A stretch of DNA of 64,000 nucleotides from Staphylococcus americanisciuri (GTDB lineage: Bacteria; Bacillota; Bacilli; Staphylococcales; Staphylococcaceae): positions 24,752 to 88,751 of the forward strand of contig NZ_JANUXY010000009.1 in the NCBI RefSeq assembly GCF_024814435.1. The letters run 5' to 3'. How positions within the stretch are numbered: the first letter of the stretch is position 1; the number at the start of each line of letters is the position of its first letter. Positions 55,711 through 64,000 of this stretch are shown here, in pieces. The notes under the pieces are model-generated. The model was not told the origin of the DNA, made no database searches, and worked only from the letters and a program-made list of their open reading frames with translations. The position numbers were made by a program, and so were the translations under genes.

Positions 55711-56859
55711 TTGTCCGAGAAATATTACCGAAATACAACATTAAATGTCAATTTAGATGCAATTACATCTAATTATCACGCAATATCCAAATGTCAACCA
55801 AATAAAATAATGATGCCTGTTGTTAAAGCGAATGCATATGGCTTAGGGAGTGTTGCAATAGCGAATCACCTGACAAAACTTGGTGTAACGTTCGTGTGTG
55901 TAGCAACGCTGGATGAAGCAATTGAATTGCGAATGCATGGCTTCAAAGAGAAGATTTTAATTCTCTCCAGTATGCCACCAGAGAATATTAATAAAGCTAT
56001 TCAACATCGTGTTGCCGTAGCTGTACCATCAAAAGAATGGTTAGTTGAAGCAATTACATATATGGATGAGACAAATCAAAAATCACTATGGTTACACATC
56101 AAAATAGATACGGGAATGAACCGTCTAGGTATTAAAGATAGTGCATCGTATCATGAAATCATTGCGATGATTGAACAATATGAACAGCTAATCTTTGAAG
56201 GTGTCTTTTCTCACTTTGCTTCTGCAGACGAAGAAAATGATTCAGCTCAGCAGCAGTACCAACGCTTTGAGGAGATTGTCACAAGTATAGATCAACCTGC
56301 TTATGTACATATTCAAAACTCTGCAGGTGCTTTACGTTTTAACCCTGAAATATGTAATGCATATCGTCCGGGTATCGCGCTGTATGGATATTATCCGAGT
56401 CCGTTTATTGAGTCAAAAGAGACTGTTCGTTTGACGCCTTCAGCATCGATTGAAACAACGGTGACACAAGTTAAAATGTTGGAACCAGGGGAATCAATTG
56501 GCTATGGAGAGACCTTTACAGCTAACGAGCGCATGCACATTGCGTTGTTGCCGATTGGTTATGCAGATGGATACTTACGTAGCATGCAAGGCGCAACAGT
56601 GCACATCGATGGTAATCAATGTGAAGTTGTTGGGCGTGTGAGCATGGACCAAACTGCAATACGTGTGCCAGCACATATCAAACAAGGAGATCGTGTAACT
56701 GTATTGGAAGCGCGCGCGCATATGGCTCAATCGCTTGAAGCACTAGCAGAGCAACAAGGTACAATTAATTATGAAGTGCTTTGTAACTTTGGACGACGAC
56801 TTCCACGTGTTTATAAGACTAAGGGCGAACTTGAGGTGTCCAATGAATTGCTAAAATAA
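55711..56859 (+). CDS. alr: Alanine racemase
   Basis: PLP-dependent interconversion of L- and D-alanine for the cell wall. The 382-residue protein has the PLP lysine in MPVVKANAYGLGS near residue 40, the conserved IDTGMNRLGI near 130, RPGIALYGYYPS near 220 and the catalytic Tyr region IGYADGYLRS near 285. The start is TTG 55711, with AGGAAGGTGA about 7 bases before it. The acpS-alr-mazEF-sigB order is the normal Bacillales arrangement. Confidence 0.96.
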   Translation: MSEKYYRNTTLNVNLDAITSNYHAISKCQPNKIMMPVVKANAYGLGSVAIANHLTKLGVTFVCVATLDEAIELRMHGFKEKILILSSMPPENINKAIQHRVAVAVPSKEWLVEAITYMDETNQKSLWLHIKIDTGMNRLGIKDSASYHEIIAMIEQYEQLIFEGVFSHFASADEENDSAQQQYQRFEEIVTSIDQPAYVHIQNSAGALRFNPEICNAYRPGIALYGYYPSPFIESKETVRLTPSASIETTVTQVKMLEPGESIGYGETFTANERMHIALLPIGYADGYLRSMQGATVHIDGNQCEVVGRVSMDQTAIRVPAHIKQGDRVTVLEARAHMAQSLEALAEQQGTINYEVLCNFGRRLPRVYKTKGELEVSNELLK

Positions 56860-56883
56860 TATGGTGGTTTGTGTCGATTTTTG

Positions 56884-56902
56884 TTATCATTGTGAGTGAT
56901 AA
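56884..56902. promoter_or_regulatory. Inverted repeat before mazE
   Basis: TTATCA (56884-56889) and TGATAA (56897-56902) flank a 7-base centre, 47 bases before mazE. It could be an operator for MazEF autoregulation or a weak alr terminator; there is no T-run. Confidence 0.4.
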
Positions 56903-56948
56903 ACATAGATTTTTAGATGAGTTGAATTGATATGGAGGGCCTTTGATT

Positions 56949-57119
56949 ATGTCAGTATTCAATCAAGAAAGATTTAAAAATTTAGAACAATCGTTAAAAG
57001 AAGGTTATGCTCAAATGGCAGATTTGAATCTCTCCCTAGCCACAGAAGCATATTCAGTGGAGTGCGAGGCATGTGACTGTAATGAATCACACTTGCTCTC
57101 GAAGCATCAGGACGACTAG
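56949..57119 (+). CDS. mazE: MazE antitoxin
   Basis: A 56-residue antitoxin with the motif [24 protein letters not shown], which is typical of staphylococcal MazE. The C-terminal part carries [10 protein letters not shown] and is the MazF-blocking segment. The amino-terminal half is a short ribbon-helix-like DNA-binding unit. GGAGGGC lies 6 bases before ATG 56949. It is directly followed by mazF with no gap, as expected for a toxin-antitoxin pair. Confidence 0.93.
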   Translation: MSVFNQERFKNLEQSLKEGYAQMADLNLSLATEAYSVECEACDCNESHLLSKHQDD

Positions 57120-57473
57120 ATGAAGCGCGGTGATGTATATTTAGCAGATTTATCACCAGTACGCGGCTCTGAACAAGGGGGAGTTAGACCTGTCGTTATC
57201 ATTCAAAATGATACTGGTAACAAATATAGTCCGACTGTAATCGTAGCAGCAATTACAGGGCGCATTAATAAGGCAAAGATACCGACACATGTCGAAATAG
57301 AGAAGCAAAAGTACAAGTTGGATAAAGACTCAGTTATTCTGCTGGAACAAATTCGCACAGTAGACAAAAAGCGGTTAAAAGAAAAGTTAACGTTTTTATC
57401 GGATGAGAAGATGAAAGAAGTAAATAATGCATTAGGCATTAGCTTAGGATTGCACGTCAATCAATCGAGATAA
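57120..57473 (+). CDS. mazF: MazF endoribonuclease toxin
   Basis: A sequence-specific mRNA interferase; staphylococcal MazF cuts at UACAU. The 117-residue protein starts [21 protein letters not shown], with the catalytic Arg/Thr region [17 protein letters not shown] near 24-40 and a conserved [13 protein letters not shown] near 80. The ATG follows the mazE stop codon immediately, so translation is coupled. The toxin gene lies just upstream of the sigB operon and may be cotranscribed with rsbU. Confidence 0.95.
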   Translation: MKRGDVYLADLSPVRGSEQGGVRPVVIIQNDTGNKYSPTVIVAAITGRINKAKIPTHVEIEKQKYKLDKDSVILLEQIRTVDKKRLKEKLTFLSDEKMKEVNNALGISLGLHVNQSR

Positions 57474-57863
57474 GTTAGTTTGTCATAACGAGCATTGTAC
57501 ATCTTGTGTGTGACTGATGAATATTTTAGATATAGAATTTCTACAGATGAGAGTGGGAAACTTATTTACGAAAGATTAAAGCGAGCAGCATATCATTTAA
57601 CTTCAGCCAAATTTTGACAGTATCTCAAAGTAATTTGGATCACCATTTGTTTTTTTTATTTGAAATCTGAGCCTTTTTTCGATTTATTTAAGAGATATGC
57701 TGTTCTAGAGTAGGAATAGATAGCTGTGACAATGGATTGAACAGTTGTTTATTTCAAATAATCATTGATAAAGGGGGATGTTGAGATCTATGTACGAGAA
57801 AAGATTTCACGTCCACTTTTTACGTGTTAAGCAGAAATAAGATTGAATAAAGGAGTACTGACA
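57474..57863. other. Gene-free spacer between mazF and rsbU with nested inverted repeats
   Basis: No convincing gene. It contains a long-range inverted repeat (57583-57594 with 57694-57705) and, inside it, CCAAATT/AATTTGG (57607-57613 with 57632-57638) followed by a T-run. A tiny open frame at 57778-57840 ends just before rsbU; AAAGGGGG lies in front, but the codons are too few to judge. Confidence 0.5.
57583..57705. repeat. Long-range nested inverted repeat upstream of rsbU
   Basis: GAGCAGCATATC (57583-57594) faces GATATGCTGTTC (57694-57705), complementary at 11 of 12 bases. The enclosed CCAAATT (57607-57613) and AATTTGG (57632-57638) are perfect complements. A T-rich tract follows the inner hairpin. 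Confidence 0.5.
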
Positions 57864-58868
57864 TTGGCGCAATCAAAGACAGACTACTATTACAAATTAA
57901 TAGATCGTTATTTGAAGAATAGTAACAAGGAAAAAATATTAGAAGAAGCACGTACATTTGCCAGTAATTTGCCCGAAGAAAGTATTACACCAGAAGCGAT
58001 TGTTAATATTCATAAAACTTATTTTGAGCAGCGTACATTTGAACAATGTGATGTTATAGAGAGTTTAAATGTCCTTGAAGTTGTTATTCAAAGTTTTGGT
58101 TATAACTATTCCGATTACAAGCGTCTCGTTGATCGGATGGAAGTACATGATAAAGAGATGGGACTTGCAGCGAGCTTACAACAGACAATGTTGAAGACAG
58201 ATATCCCGCAGTTTGACAGTATTCAAATTGGTGTCATATCCGTTGCTGCACAGCGTGTGAGTGGAGACTACTTTAACTTAATCGACCATAAAGATGGCAC
58301 AATGAGTTTTGCTGTAGCGGATGTCATTGGTAAAGGCATACCAGCAGCTCTTGCGATGAGTATGATTAAGTTTGGAATGGACTCATACGGTCATTCTCAA
58401 CTACCAAATGATGGCTTGAAACGTCTTAATCGTGTTGTTGAAAAAAACGTAAATCAAAATATGTTTGTCACGATGTTTTATGGTTTGTATGAAGACTTGA
58501 ATCATGTTTTGTACTGTAGCTCAGCCGGTCATGAACCCGGATATATTTTCAGAGCGGAGTCAGATATGTTTGAAGAGATTACAGTGCGTGGCAGGGTATT
58601 AGGTGTTAGTCCAAATATTCGTTATGATCAACAAGAAATTAAAATTAACTTGAACGATATGATTATTATTTTTACAGATGGCGTGACAGAGATACGAGAC
58701 GAATCGGGTCATTTCATTGATAAAAATTACTTATTGAACTTTATACTCAAATATAAGGATATGCATCCGCAAGACATTGTGCAATTATTATACGAACAAT
58801 TATTGCGTTTACAAGAAAAGAGCAAACGTGATGACTTGACGATATTGATCATTAAGCGAGCGCAATAA
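57864..58868 (+). CDS. rsbU: PP2C phosphatase RsbU
   Basis: RsbU dephosphorylates RsbV under stress, releasing SigB. The 334-residue protein has a helical N-terminal activation domain (about 1-85) and a PPM/PP2C domain from about 115, with metal-binding Asp residues in VSGDYFNLIDHKDG and AVADVIGKGIPAAL, and a closing RDDLTILIIK. The start is TTG 57864, 8 bases after AAAGGAG; another TTG at 57843 is in frame. In staphylococci RsbU lacks the stressosome modules seen in Bacillus. Confidence 0.93.
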   Translation: MAQSKTDYYYKLIDRYLKNSNKEKILEEARTFASNLPEESITPEAIVNIHKTYFEQRTFEQCDVIESLNVLEVVIQSFGYNYSDYKRLVDRMEVHDKEMGLAASLQQTMLKTDIPQFDSIQIGVISVAAQRVSGDYFNLIDHKDGTMSFAVADVIGKGIPAALAMSMIKFGMDSYGHSQLPNDGLKRLNRVVEKNVNQNMFVTMFYGLYEDLNHVLYCSSAGHEPGYIFRAESDMFEEITVRGRVLGVSPNIRYDQQEIKINLNDMIIIFTDGVTEIRDESGHFIDKNYLLNFILKYKDMHPQDIVQLLYEQLLRLQEKSKRDDLTILIIKRAQ

Positions 58869-58880
58869 TGACGAAAGATA

Positions 58881-58906
58881 GATTATAATGTGAAATAATA
58901 GGGTAG
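58881..58906 (+). promoter_or_regulatory. Candidate SigB promoter before rsbV
   Basis: GATTAT (58881-58886), a 14-base spacer and GGGTAG (58901-58906) partly match the SigB consensus GTTT...GGGTAT. Autoregulation of rsbVW-sigB is known in the family, but the -35 match here is poor. Confidence 0.45.
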
Positions 58907-58946
58907 AAGAGAACTAATAGAGACTGATTGAGGAGTGTATGAAACA

Positions 58947-59273
58947 ATGAACCTTAATATAGAAACGGAAACACATGATGCTTATTATGAAGTAACTGTT
59001 GCAGGTGAACTAGACGTGGCGACAGTACCACAACTTGAAGCGGTATTAATGCCTATTCGTCAAGAGGGAACACATGATATTCACGTGAATTTAACGGATT
59101 TAACATATATGGATTCAACAGGTTTAGGTTTGTTTGTTGGCACTCTCAAAGCACTGAATCAACATGACAGAGCGCTTTATATCTTGGGTGTCAGTGATCG
59201 TATTAAGCGATTATTTGATATTACAGGATTGAATGACTTGATGCATGTGAATCAAGGAACGGAGGTCGAATAA
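58947..59273 (+). CDS. rsbV: Anti-anti-sigma factor RsbV
   Basis: A 108-residue STAS-domain protein that, when unphosphorylated, binds RsbW and frees SigB. The phosphorylation site is Ser57 in [15 protein letters not shown], followed by the conserved helix [16 protein letters not shown] 58947 is used (AGGAG 11 bases before); an upstream GTG at 58935 overlaps that site. It is followed directly by rsbW. Confidence 0.95.
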   Translation: MNLNIETETHDAYYEVTVAGELDVATVPQLEAVLMPIRQEGTHDIHVNLTDLTYMDSTGLGLFVGTLKALNQHDRALYILGVSDRIKRLFDITGLNDLMHVNQGTEVE

Positions 59274-59274
59274 C

Positions 59275-59757
59275 ATGTCAAATGCACATGACGTTATCGA
59301 GATGAGGTTACCTGCAGCGCCCGAGTATGTCAGTTTAATACGCTTGACTTTATCCGGTGTGTTTAATCGAGCAAATGCATCTTACAATGACATAGAAGAT
59401 GCTAAGATTGCCGTGAGTGAAGCAGTGACGAATGCTGTAAAACATGCATATAAAAATCAAGATGAGCAAGGTTATATTACGATTGTTTTTGAAGTTGATG
59501 AAACACAGGTTAAAATTATCGTATCCGATCAAGGGGATAGCTTTAATTATCAAGAAACTAAAAAACAATTGGGGCCGTACCAAAACGATGAAAATATTGA
59601 TTTTCTACGTGAAGGTGGACTAGGGCTGTTTTTGATTGAAGCATTGATGGACGAAGTAACAGTCAGCAGAGAGATAGGCGTTACAATCAGTATGACGAAG
59701 TATATCAAAAAAGAGCAGGTGCAAAACCATGACGAAAGCATCGAACTCAGTGAATAA
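59275..59757 (+). CDS. rsbW: Serine kinase / anti-sigma factor RsbW
   Basis: RsbW binds SigB to hold it inactive and phosphorylates RsbV. The 160-residue GHKL-type kinase shows the N box [16 protein letters not shown] near 45-60, the G1 region VSDQGDSF near 80 and a G2 segment [17 protein letters not shown] near 110. It begins one base after the rsbV stop and overlaps sigB by 29 bases, a coupling that keeps the partners in balance. Confidence 0.96.
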   Translation: MSNAHDVIEMRLPAAPEYVSLIRLTLSGVFNRANASYNDIEDAKIAVSEAVTNAVKHAYKNQDEQGYITIVFEVDETQVKIIVSDQGDSFNYQETKKQLGPYQNDENIDFLREGGLGLFLIEALMDEVTVSREIGVTISMTKYIKKEQVQNHDESIELSE

Positions 59758-60499
59758 TGTTTCACCTGAACAAATCAATGAATGGATTTTAGCGCACCAA
59801 CAGAATGATGATGCTGAAGCTCAAGAGAAACTCGTCAAATATTATGAAAATTTAATTGAGTCACTTGCTTATAAATATTCTAAAGGACAATCTCATCATG
59901 AAGATCTTGTGCAAGTAGGGATGGTAGGGCTAATAGGTGCAATCAACCGATTCGACTTATCATTCGACCGCAAGTTTGAAGCCTTTTTAGTACCGACTGT
60001 AATCGGGGAGATTAAACGTTATTTACGTGACAAAACATGGAGTGTCCATGTACCACGACGCATTAAAGAGATAGGACCACGCATAAAAAAAACGATTGAC
60101 GAACTAACGAATGAGTTGGAGCGCTCGCCCTCTATCCAAGAAATTGCTCATCGCCTTGAAGTTTCAGATGAGGAGGTTTTGGAAGCGATGGAAATGGGAC
60201 AAAGTTACCATGCCCTGAGTGTTGATCATTCGATTGAAGCGGATAAAGATGGTTCGACTGTAACATTGTTAGATGTGGTGGGAAGTCAAGATGAAAACTT
60301 TGATTTAACAGAGCAGCGTATTATTTTAGAACGCATCTTACCTATTTTATCTGAACGTGAACGCGAGATTATCCAATGTACTTTTATTGAAGGCTTGAGT
60401 CAAAAAGAAACTGGAGAGCGTGTAGGACTTAGTCAGATGCATGTTTCACGCTTGCAACGAACAGCGATTAAGAAGCTTCAACAAGCCGCCAAGCAATAA
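59729..60499 (+). CDS. sigB: RNA polymerase sigma factor SigB
   Basis: The alternative sigma factor of the general stress response, controlling pigment, biofilm and stress genes in staphylococci. The 256 residues cover region 2 ([32 protein letters not shown] near 40-75), region 3 ([12 protein letters not shown]) and region 4 HTH ([21 protein letters not shown] near 215-240). ATG 59729 lies inside rsbW; AGCAGG upstream is a modest ribosome binding site. A terminator-like hairpin follows. Confidence 0.97.
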   Translation: MTKASNSVNNVSPEQINEWILAHQQNDDAEAQEKLVKYYENLIESLAYKYSKGQSHHEDLVQVGMVGLIGAINRFDLSFDRKFEAFLVPTVIGEIKRYLRDKTWSVHVPRRIKEIGPRIKKTIDELTNELERSPSIQEIAHRLEVSDEEVLEAMEMGQSYHALSVDHSIEADKDGSTVTLLDVVGSQDENFDLTEQRIILERILPILSEREREIIQCTFIEGLSQKETGERVGLSQMHVSRLQRTAIKKLQQAAKQ

Positions 60500-60532
60500 A
60501 ATATTTATGTAAAAAATTGATTTTAAACCAAC

Positions 60533-60595
60533 AATAGCACAATGTCTTTCTTTATCTTACATGACGTAAGGATGTTGAAAGAGTTGTGCTTGTTT
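60533..60595 (+). terminator. sigB operon terminator
   Basis: A compound hairpin: AGCACAA (60536-60542) with TTGTGCT (60584-60590), CTTTC with GAAAG inside it, and TTAC with GTAA at the tip, followed by TGTTT. The T-tract is imperfect. Confidence 0.65.
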
Positions 60596-60682
60596 AGTTG
60601 ATGCAAGGTGCATGTTTGACGTTTCGAATGCATCTATGGAATGAATTAGTAGTGACACATAATACAGAAAGCAGTGATTTGA

Positions 60683-62836
60683 ATGACAACGGATACACTT
60701 GTTCAAGCAATAAAAGAAGAATATCAGTACTCAGTAAAGCAGATAGAAGCAGTATTAACTTTGTTGAGAGAGAAAAATACAGTTCCGTTTATAGCACGTT
60801 ATCGTAAGGAAGCAACAGGCGGATTAGATGAAGTTGCGATTAAACAAATTGAAGATCGTTATCAATATATGGAGAATCTTCAAAAACGTAAACAAGAAAT
60901 TATACATGCAATTGAACAACAAGGCTTCTTAACGGATGAGTTGAAGCATGATATTTTAGCGCAAACTAAGTTACAACGTGTAGAAGACTTGTATCGCCCG
61001 TATAAACAAAAGAAAAAGACACGTGCTACAGAAGCGAAGAGAAAAGGATTAGAGCCATTCGCCCAGTGGATAATAGCTCAAAAGTCACCGAATGAATTAG
61101 AAAAACAAGCACAAAGCTATTTGTCGGATGAAGTGTTGACAATTGAAGAGGCGATTGCAGGTGCCCAAGATATAATTGCTGAAATCATCGCAGAAAATCC
61201 GCAATACCGCAAACAAATTTTGCGAGAAGTTTGGCGCACCGGCACTTTTGTGACACAGAAAAAGAAAAAGGCAGAAGATGAAAAAGCAGTTTTTGCGATG
61301 TACTATGATTACAGTGAACCCATCAAAAGAGTAGCTAACCACCGAATTCTTGCGATGAATCGTGGTGAAAAAGAGAAAGTATTATCGGTGAAAGTTGAAG
61401 TGGATAAAACCAAATTATCGCAAATTGTGCAACGTGTTGAGGTAAAAGGAACACATGCATTATCCCAAATAGTTATTGCAGCGATAGAAGATGCCATGAA
61501 ACGCCTTATTTTTCCGTCTGTTGAACGTGAAATACGTGGAGACCTCACTGAGCGTGCAGAAACACAGGCAATCGATGTTTTTAGCGAAAATTTGAAGAGC
61601 TTACTGTTACAACAGCCTTTAAAAGGGAAGCAAATTCTAGGCGTGGATCCGGCTTTTCGTACGGGGTGTAAACTTGCAGTCATCAATCCTTATGGGACAT
61701 TTGTGGCGAAGTCAGTCATGTATCCCCATCCTCCTGTATCTAAGGTGAAAGCGGCAGAAGAGATATTTTTAGCAATGGTGAAAGATTATAATGTTGACTT
61801 AGTAGCAATTGGTAATGGTACGGCGAGTCGTGAAACCGAACAGTTCGTTGCAAACATGATTCAAACACATCATTTGAATGTACAATATGTCATAGTCAAT
61901 GAAGCAGGTGCCTCTGTGTATTCGGCATCAGATATTGCGCGTCAGGAATTTCCAGATTTTCAAGTAGAAGAGCGCAGCGCAGTTTCGATTGGACGTCGTA
62001 TTCAAGACCCATTGAGCGAGCTAGTAAAAATTGACCCGAAATCTATTGGTGTCGGTCAGTATCAACATGATGTTAACCAAAAAGCACTATCAGAGGCTTT
62101 AGATTTTGTGGTGGAAACAGCTGTAAACCAAGTAGGTGTTGACATCAATACAGCATCTCGCACATTGTTACAACACGTAGCTGGTTTGTCTAAGCAGATT
62201 GCTGACAATGTTGTTGCATACCGAGAAGAGAATGGTCCTTTTACGAAACATCAACAGATTAAAAAAGTAAAAAGACTGGGTGATAAAACATTTGAACAAT
62301 GTATTGGTTTCCTGCGCATTGTCGATGGTGTAGATCCATTAGATAATACAGCCATTCATCCAGAAAGTTATCCAGTTACGCATGAATTATTAGAAGAGGT
62401 AGGGATGACAGTAGCTGATCTTGGGACAATTTCACTTAAAAATGCACTAGAAATATTAGACATTCCAGGCTATGCGAAAAAATTAAATGTTGGTGTTCCT
62501 ACATTAGAAGACATCATCAAGTCTTTAATTGCGCCGAACAGAGATCCACGTGATGATTATGAAACGCCACAACTTAAATCTGATGTGCTTTCACTTGAAG
62601 ACTTGCGTGAAGGCATGAAATTGACAGGAACTGTGCGCAACGTTGTAGATTTCGGTGTTTTTGTAGATATTGGTGTTAAGCAAGATGGTTTAGTGCATAT
62701 CTCAAAAATATCTAAGCAATTCGTCAAACACCCAATGGATAAAGTGAATGTTGGGGACATTGTCGATGTGTGGATTGATGGTATTGATGCACAGAAACAA
62801 AAAGTAGCACTAACGATGGTTAATCCACATGAATAA
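60683..62836 (+). CDS. tex: Tex family RNA-binding protein
   Basis: A 717-residue Tex protein: an N-terminal helical region, a YqgF-like RNase-H fold near 315-440 (LGVDPAFRTGCKLAVINPYG), two helix-hairpin-helix repeats near 490-560 (NTASRTLLQHVAGLSKQIADN) and an S1 domain near 635-710 (GTVRNVVDFGVFVDIG). Tex binds nucleic acids and influences transcription; its exact role in staphylococci is unclear. The ribosome binding site is poor (AAAGCAGTGA). The stop region overlaps sprT by eight bases. Confidence 0.94.
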   Translation: MTTDTLVQAIKEEYQYSVKQIEAVLTLLREKNTVPFIARYRKEATGGLDEVAIKQIEDRYQYMENLQKRKQEIIHAIEQQGFLTDELKHDILAQTKLQRVEDLYRPYKQKKKTRATEAKRKGLEPFAQWIIAQKSPNELEKQAQSYLSDEVLTIEEAIAGAQDIIAEIIAENPQYRKQILREVWRTGTFVTQKKKKAEDEKAVFAMYYDYSEPIKRVANHRILAMNRGEKEKVLSVKVEVDKTKLSQIVQRVEVKGTHALSQIVIAAIEDAMKRLIFPSVEREIRGDLTERAETQAIDVFSENLKSLLLQQPLKGKQILGVDPAFRTGCKLAVINPYGTFVAKSVMYPHPPVSKVKAAEEIFLAMVKDYNVDLVAIGNGTASRETEQFVANMIQTHHLNVQYVIVNEAGASVYSASDIARQEFPDFQVEERSAVSIGRRIQDPLSELVKIDPKSIGVGQYQHDVNQKALSEALDFVVETAVNQVGVDINTASRTLLQHVAGLSKQIADNVVAYREENGPFTKHQQIKKVKRLGDKTFEQCIGFLRIVDGVDPLDNTAIHPESYPVTHELLEEVGMTVADLGTISLKNALEILDIPGYAKKLNVGVPTLEDIIKSLIAPNRDPRDDYETPQLKSDVLSLEDLREGMKLTGTVRNVVDFGVFVDIGVKQDGLVHISKISKQFVKHPMDKVNVGDIVDVWIDGIDAQKQKVALTMVNPHE

Positions 62837-63284
62837 TGCAGCATTACAAGCATTGACGGAATCTATTGCCTGCGATTATTTTAACAGATCTTTTGAACAT
62901 CGGGCTTACTTTAACCGGTATTTGCGTACAACAGGTGGACGCTATTTGTTGGAATCGCATGATATCGAAGTGAATCCTAAGCAATATGAAAAGTTTGGCG
63001 AAGAGGCACTGGTTGATATTATCAAACATGAGCTCTGCCATTACTTTTTGCATCTTGATAAAAAAGGCTATCAACATAGGGATAAAGATTTTAAAATATT
63101 GAGTAAGCACGTTGACGCACCACGATTTTGTGCACCATTAGAAAGTTATGAATCACGCGCGAACTATGTCTATCAATGTACAAAATGCGCTACAGAATAT
63201 TTACGTATAAGAAGAGTGAATACATTGCGCCTGCGTTGTGGTAAATGTGGTGGGAAACTGATGGATGTCATTGACAATAAGTAG
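62829..63284 (+). CDS. sprT: SprT-like zinc metalloprotein
   Basis: A 151-residue SprT family protein with the metalloprotease motif HELCHYFLH near residue 67 and a C-terminal zinc ribbon CTKCATEYL...CGKCGGKL near 118-143. Eukaryotic relatives (Spartan) digest DNA-protein crosslinks; the bacterial role is not settled. ATG 62829 lies in the end of tex, indicating coupling. A hairpin follows before the rRNA promoters. Confidence 0.9.
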   Translation: MNNAALQALTESIACDYFNRSFEHRAYFNRYLRTTGGRYLLESHDIEVNPKQYEKFGEEALVDIIKHELCHYFLHLDKKGYQHRDKDFKILSKHVDAPRFCAPLESYESRANYVYQCTKCATEYLRIRRVNTLRLRCGKCGGKLMDVIDNK

Positions 63285-63290
63285 TAATAG

Positions 63291-63345
63291 TAGAGCGACT
63301 TATAGCTGTTGAAATAATAGTTGATGAGTTGCTCTATTCATTTGT
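63291..63345 (+). terminator. Hairpin after sprT
   Basis: TAGAGCGACT (63291-63300) pairs with AGTTGCTCTA (63327-63336) with one G-U pair; the following tract is only moderately T-rich. Confidence 0.6.
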
Positions 63346-63367
63346 TTCAAAAAATATAGGTTTATTG

Positions 63368-63396
63368 TTGACTTTAAAATAGAGATTCTATATACT
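63368..63396 (+). promoter_or_regulatory. rrn promoter 1 (upstream-most)
   Basis: TTGACT (63368-63373), 17 bases, TATACT (63391-63396). Confidence 0.7.
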
Positions 63397-63441
63397 TACA
63401 AAAGTCGACTTAACAAGTTATAAAACTTTAAAAGATAATGG

Positions 63442-63470
63442 TTGACTTTGATACTTTAACATGATATAGT
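63442..63470 (+). promoter_or_regulatory. rrn promoter 2
   Basis: TTGACT (63442-63447), 17 bases, TATAGT (63465-63470). Confidence 0.72.
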
Positions 63471-63536
63471 TAAGTACGTTGCGAAAATACAATGTTAACA
63501 ACAGATTACAAACGTTAAATTAATGTTAAAAAAGTG

Positions 63537-63565
63537 TTGACATCAAATATCGCGCCTGATATAAT
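63537..63565 (+). promoter_or_regulatory. rrn promoter 3 (perfect consensus)
   Basis: TTGACA (63537-63542), 17 bases, TATAAT (63560-63565), all twelve consensus bases present, 40 bases before tRNA-Leu. Confidence 0.85.
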
Positions 63566-63604
63566 AAATATCGTTCTGAAAATGATGATGTTTTAAATTA
63601 CCAA

Positions 63605-63687
<83 letters not shown>

Positions 63688-63720
63688 TCAACAAGTTTAA
63701 AGCAAATCAAATAATTTTAT

Positions 63721-63794
63721 GCGGGTGTAGTTTAATGGGAAAACCTCAGCCTTCCAAGCTGATGTTGTGGGTTCGATTCCCATCACCCGCTCCA
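63721..63794 (+). tRNA. tRNA-Gly (anticodon TCC)
   Basis: The acceptor arms GCGGGTG and CACCCGC are perfect. The anticodon stem TCAGC/GCTGA encloses CTTCCAA, giving anticodon TCC. The T-loop is GTTCGATT, and CCA is encoded at 63792-63794. It lies 33 bases after tRNA-Leu and about 135 before 16S, as part of the same operon. Confidence 0.96.
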
Positions 63795-63929
63795 TAAAAA
63801 TTTTAAAATATGAACATTGAAAACTGAATGACAATATGTCAACGTTAATTCCGATAATTTGAGTACTCAGAGTAGTACTTCAAGAGTGATTGACTTAAAC
63901 AATCAAACGAGCTAATCAAGCTTACTTCT

Positions 63930-64000
<71 letters not shown>

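Noticed and set aside
57120..57473. MazF as a mobile or plasmid-type toxin
   Set aside because: It is in its conserved chromosomal place between alr and rsbU with normal base composition, so recent transfer is not supported.

Overview
The window is a contiguous piece of a low-GC Firmicutes chromosome. Gene content, gene order and protein sequences all point to Staphylococcus: the pdp-luxS-coaW-rpoE-pyrG-fba-murZ-aldA-rho-tdk-prfA-prmC-glyA-upp-mnaA-atp-murA-fabZ block, the ssb/YwpF pair, the thi operon, cls, csoR/csoZ, rodA/ddl/murF, cshA, acpS/alr, mazEF-rsbUVW-sigB, tex and sprT, ending at an rRNA operon. It is probably not S. aureus. As I recall the S. aureus arrangement, sceD, tenA and kdpABCDE would be expected around 37-48 kb and are not here, while copZ and copA sit beside csoR/csoZ. 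I cannot name the species from sequence reading alone. I see no prophage, insertion sequence, integrase or CRISPR array; this is core genome, so most findings concern regulation and non-coding structure.

Layout. 0-5.6 kb: end of pdp, a small DoxX-like membrane protein, luxS, then a SAM-I riboswitch driving an M20 amidohydrolase and an ATP-grasp ligase, a protein with two DUF2750-like halves, and coaW. 5.6-6.2 kb is a gene-free stretch with structured repeats. 6.2-17 kb: a double GNAT acetyltransferase, rpoE (delta), pyrG behind a CTP-sensing attenuator, glpT behind a cre site, a DUF2529 gene, fba, murZ, an HxlR regulator and an aldehyde dehydrogenase. 17-26.7 kb: rho, rpmE2, then the translation/nucleotide run tdk-prfA-prmC-tsaC-ptpB-ywlG-glyA-upp-mnaA. 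26.8-33.8 kb: the complete nine-gene F1Fo ATP synthase operon atpIBEFHAGDC. 33.9-37.4 kb: DUF1146, murA, fabZ, YwpF and an SSB gene that seems to lack an ordinary start codon. 37.7-41.1 kb: a TPP riboswitch with thiD-thiM-thiE, and yidC. 41.2-46.8 kb: an HD hydrolase, cardiolipin synthase and a compact copper locus (csoR-csoZ-copZ, copA) with two CsoR-like operators. 46.8-52.4 kb: rodA divergent from ddl-murF, then cshA. 52.8-60.5 kb: three bacterial-PH-domain membrane proteins, acpS, alr, mazEF, rsbUVW and sigB. 60.7-64 kb: tex, sprT, three tandem consensus-like promoters, tRNA-Leu(GAG), tRNA-Gly(TCC) and the first bases of 16S rRNA.

How it works together. The window joins energy generation (ATP synthase, FBP aldolase, G3P uptake), wall precursor synthesis (both MurA paralogues, Ddl, MurF, Alr, RodA, MnaA), membrane building (FabZ, AcpS, Cls, YidC), the general stress switch (MazEF to RsbUVW/SigB), transcription factors (Rho, RNAP delta) and translation factors (RF1, PrmC, TsaC, L31B, tRNAs). 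Leader RNAs sense SAM, CTP and TPP. Identifications rest on motif recognition and remembered family features; no database search was run.
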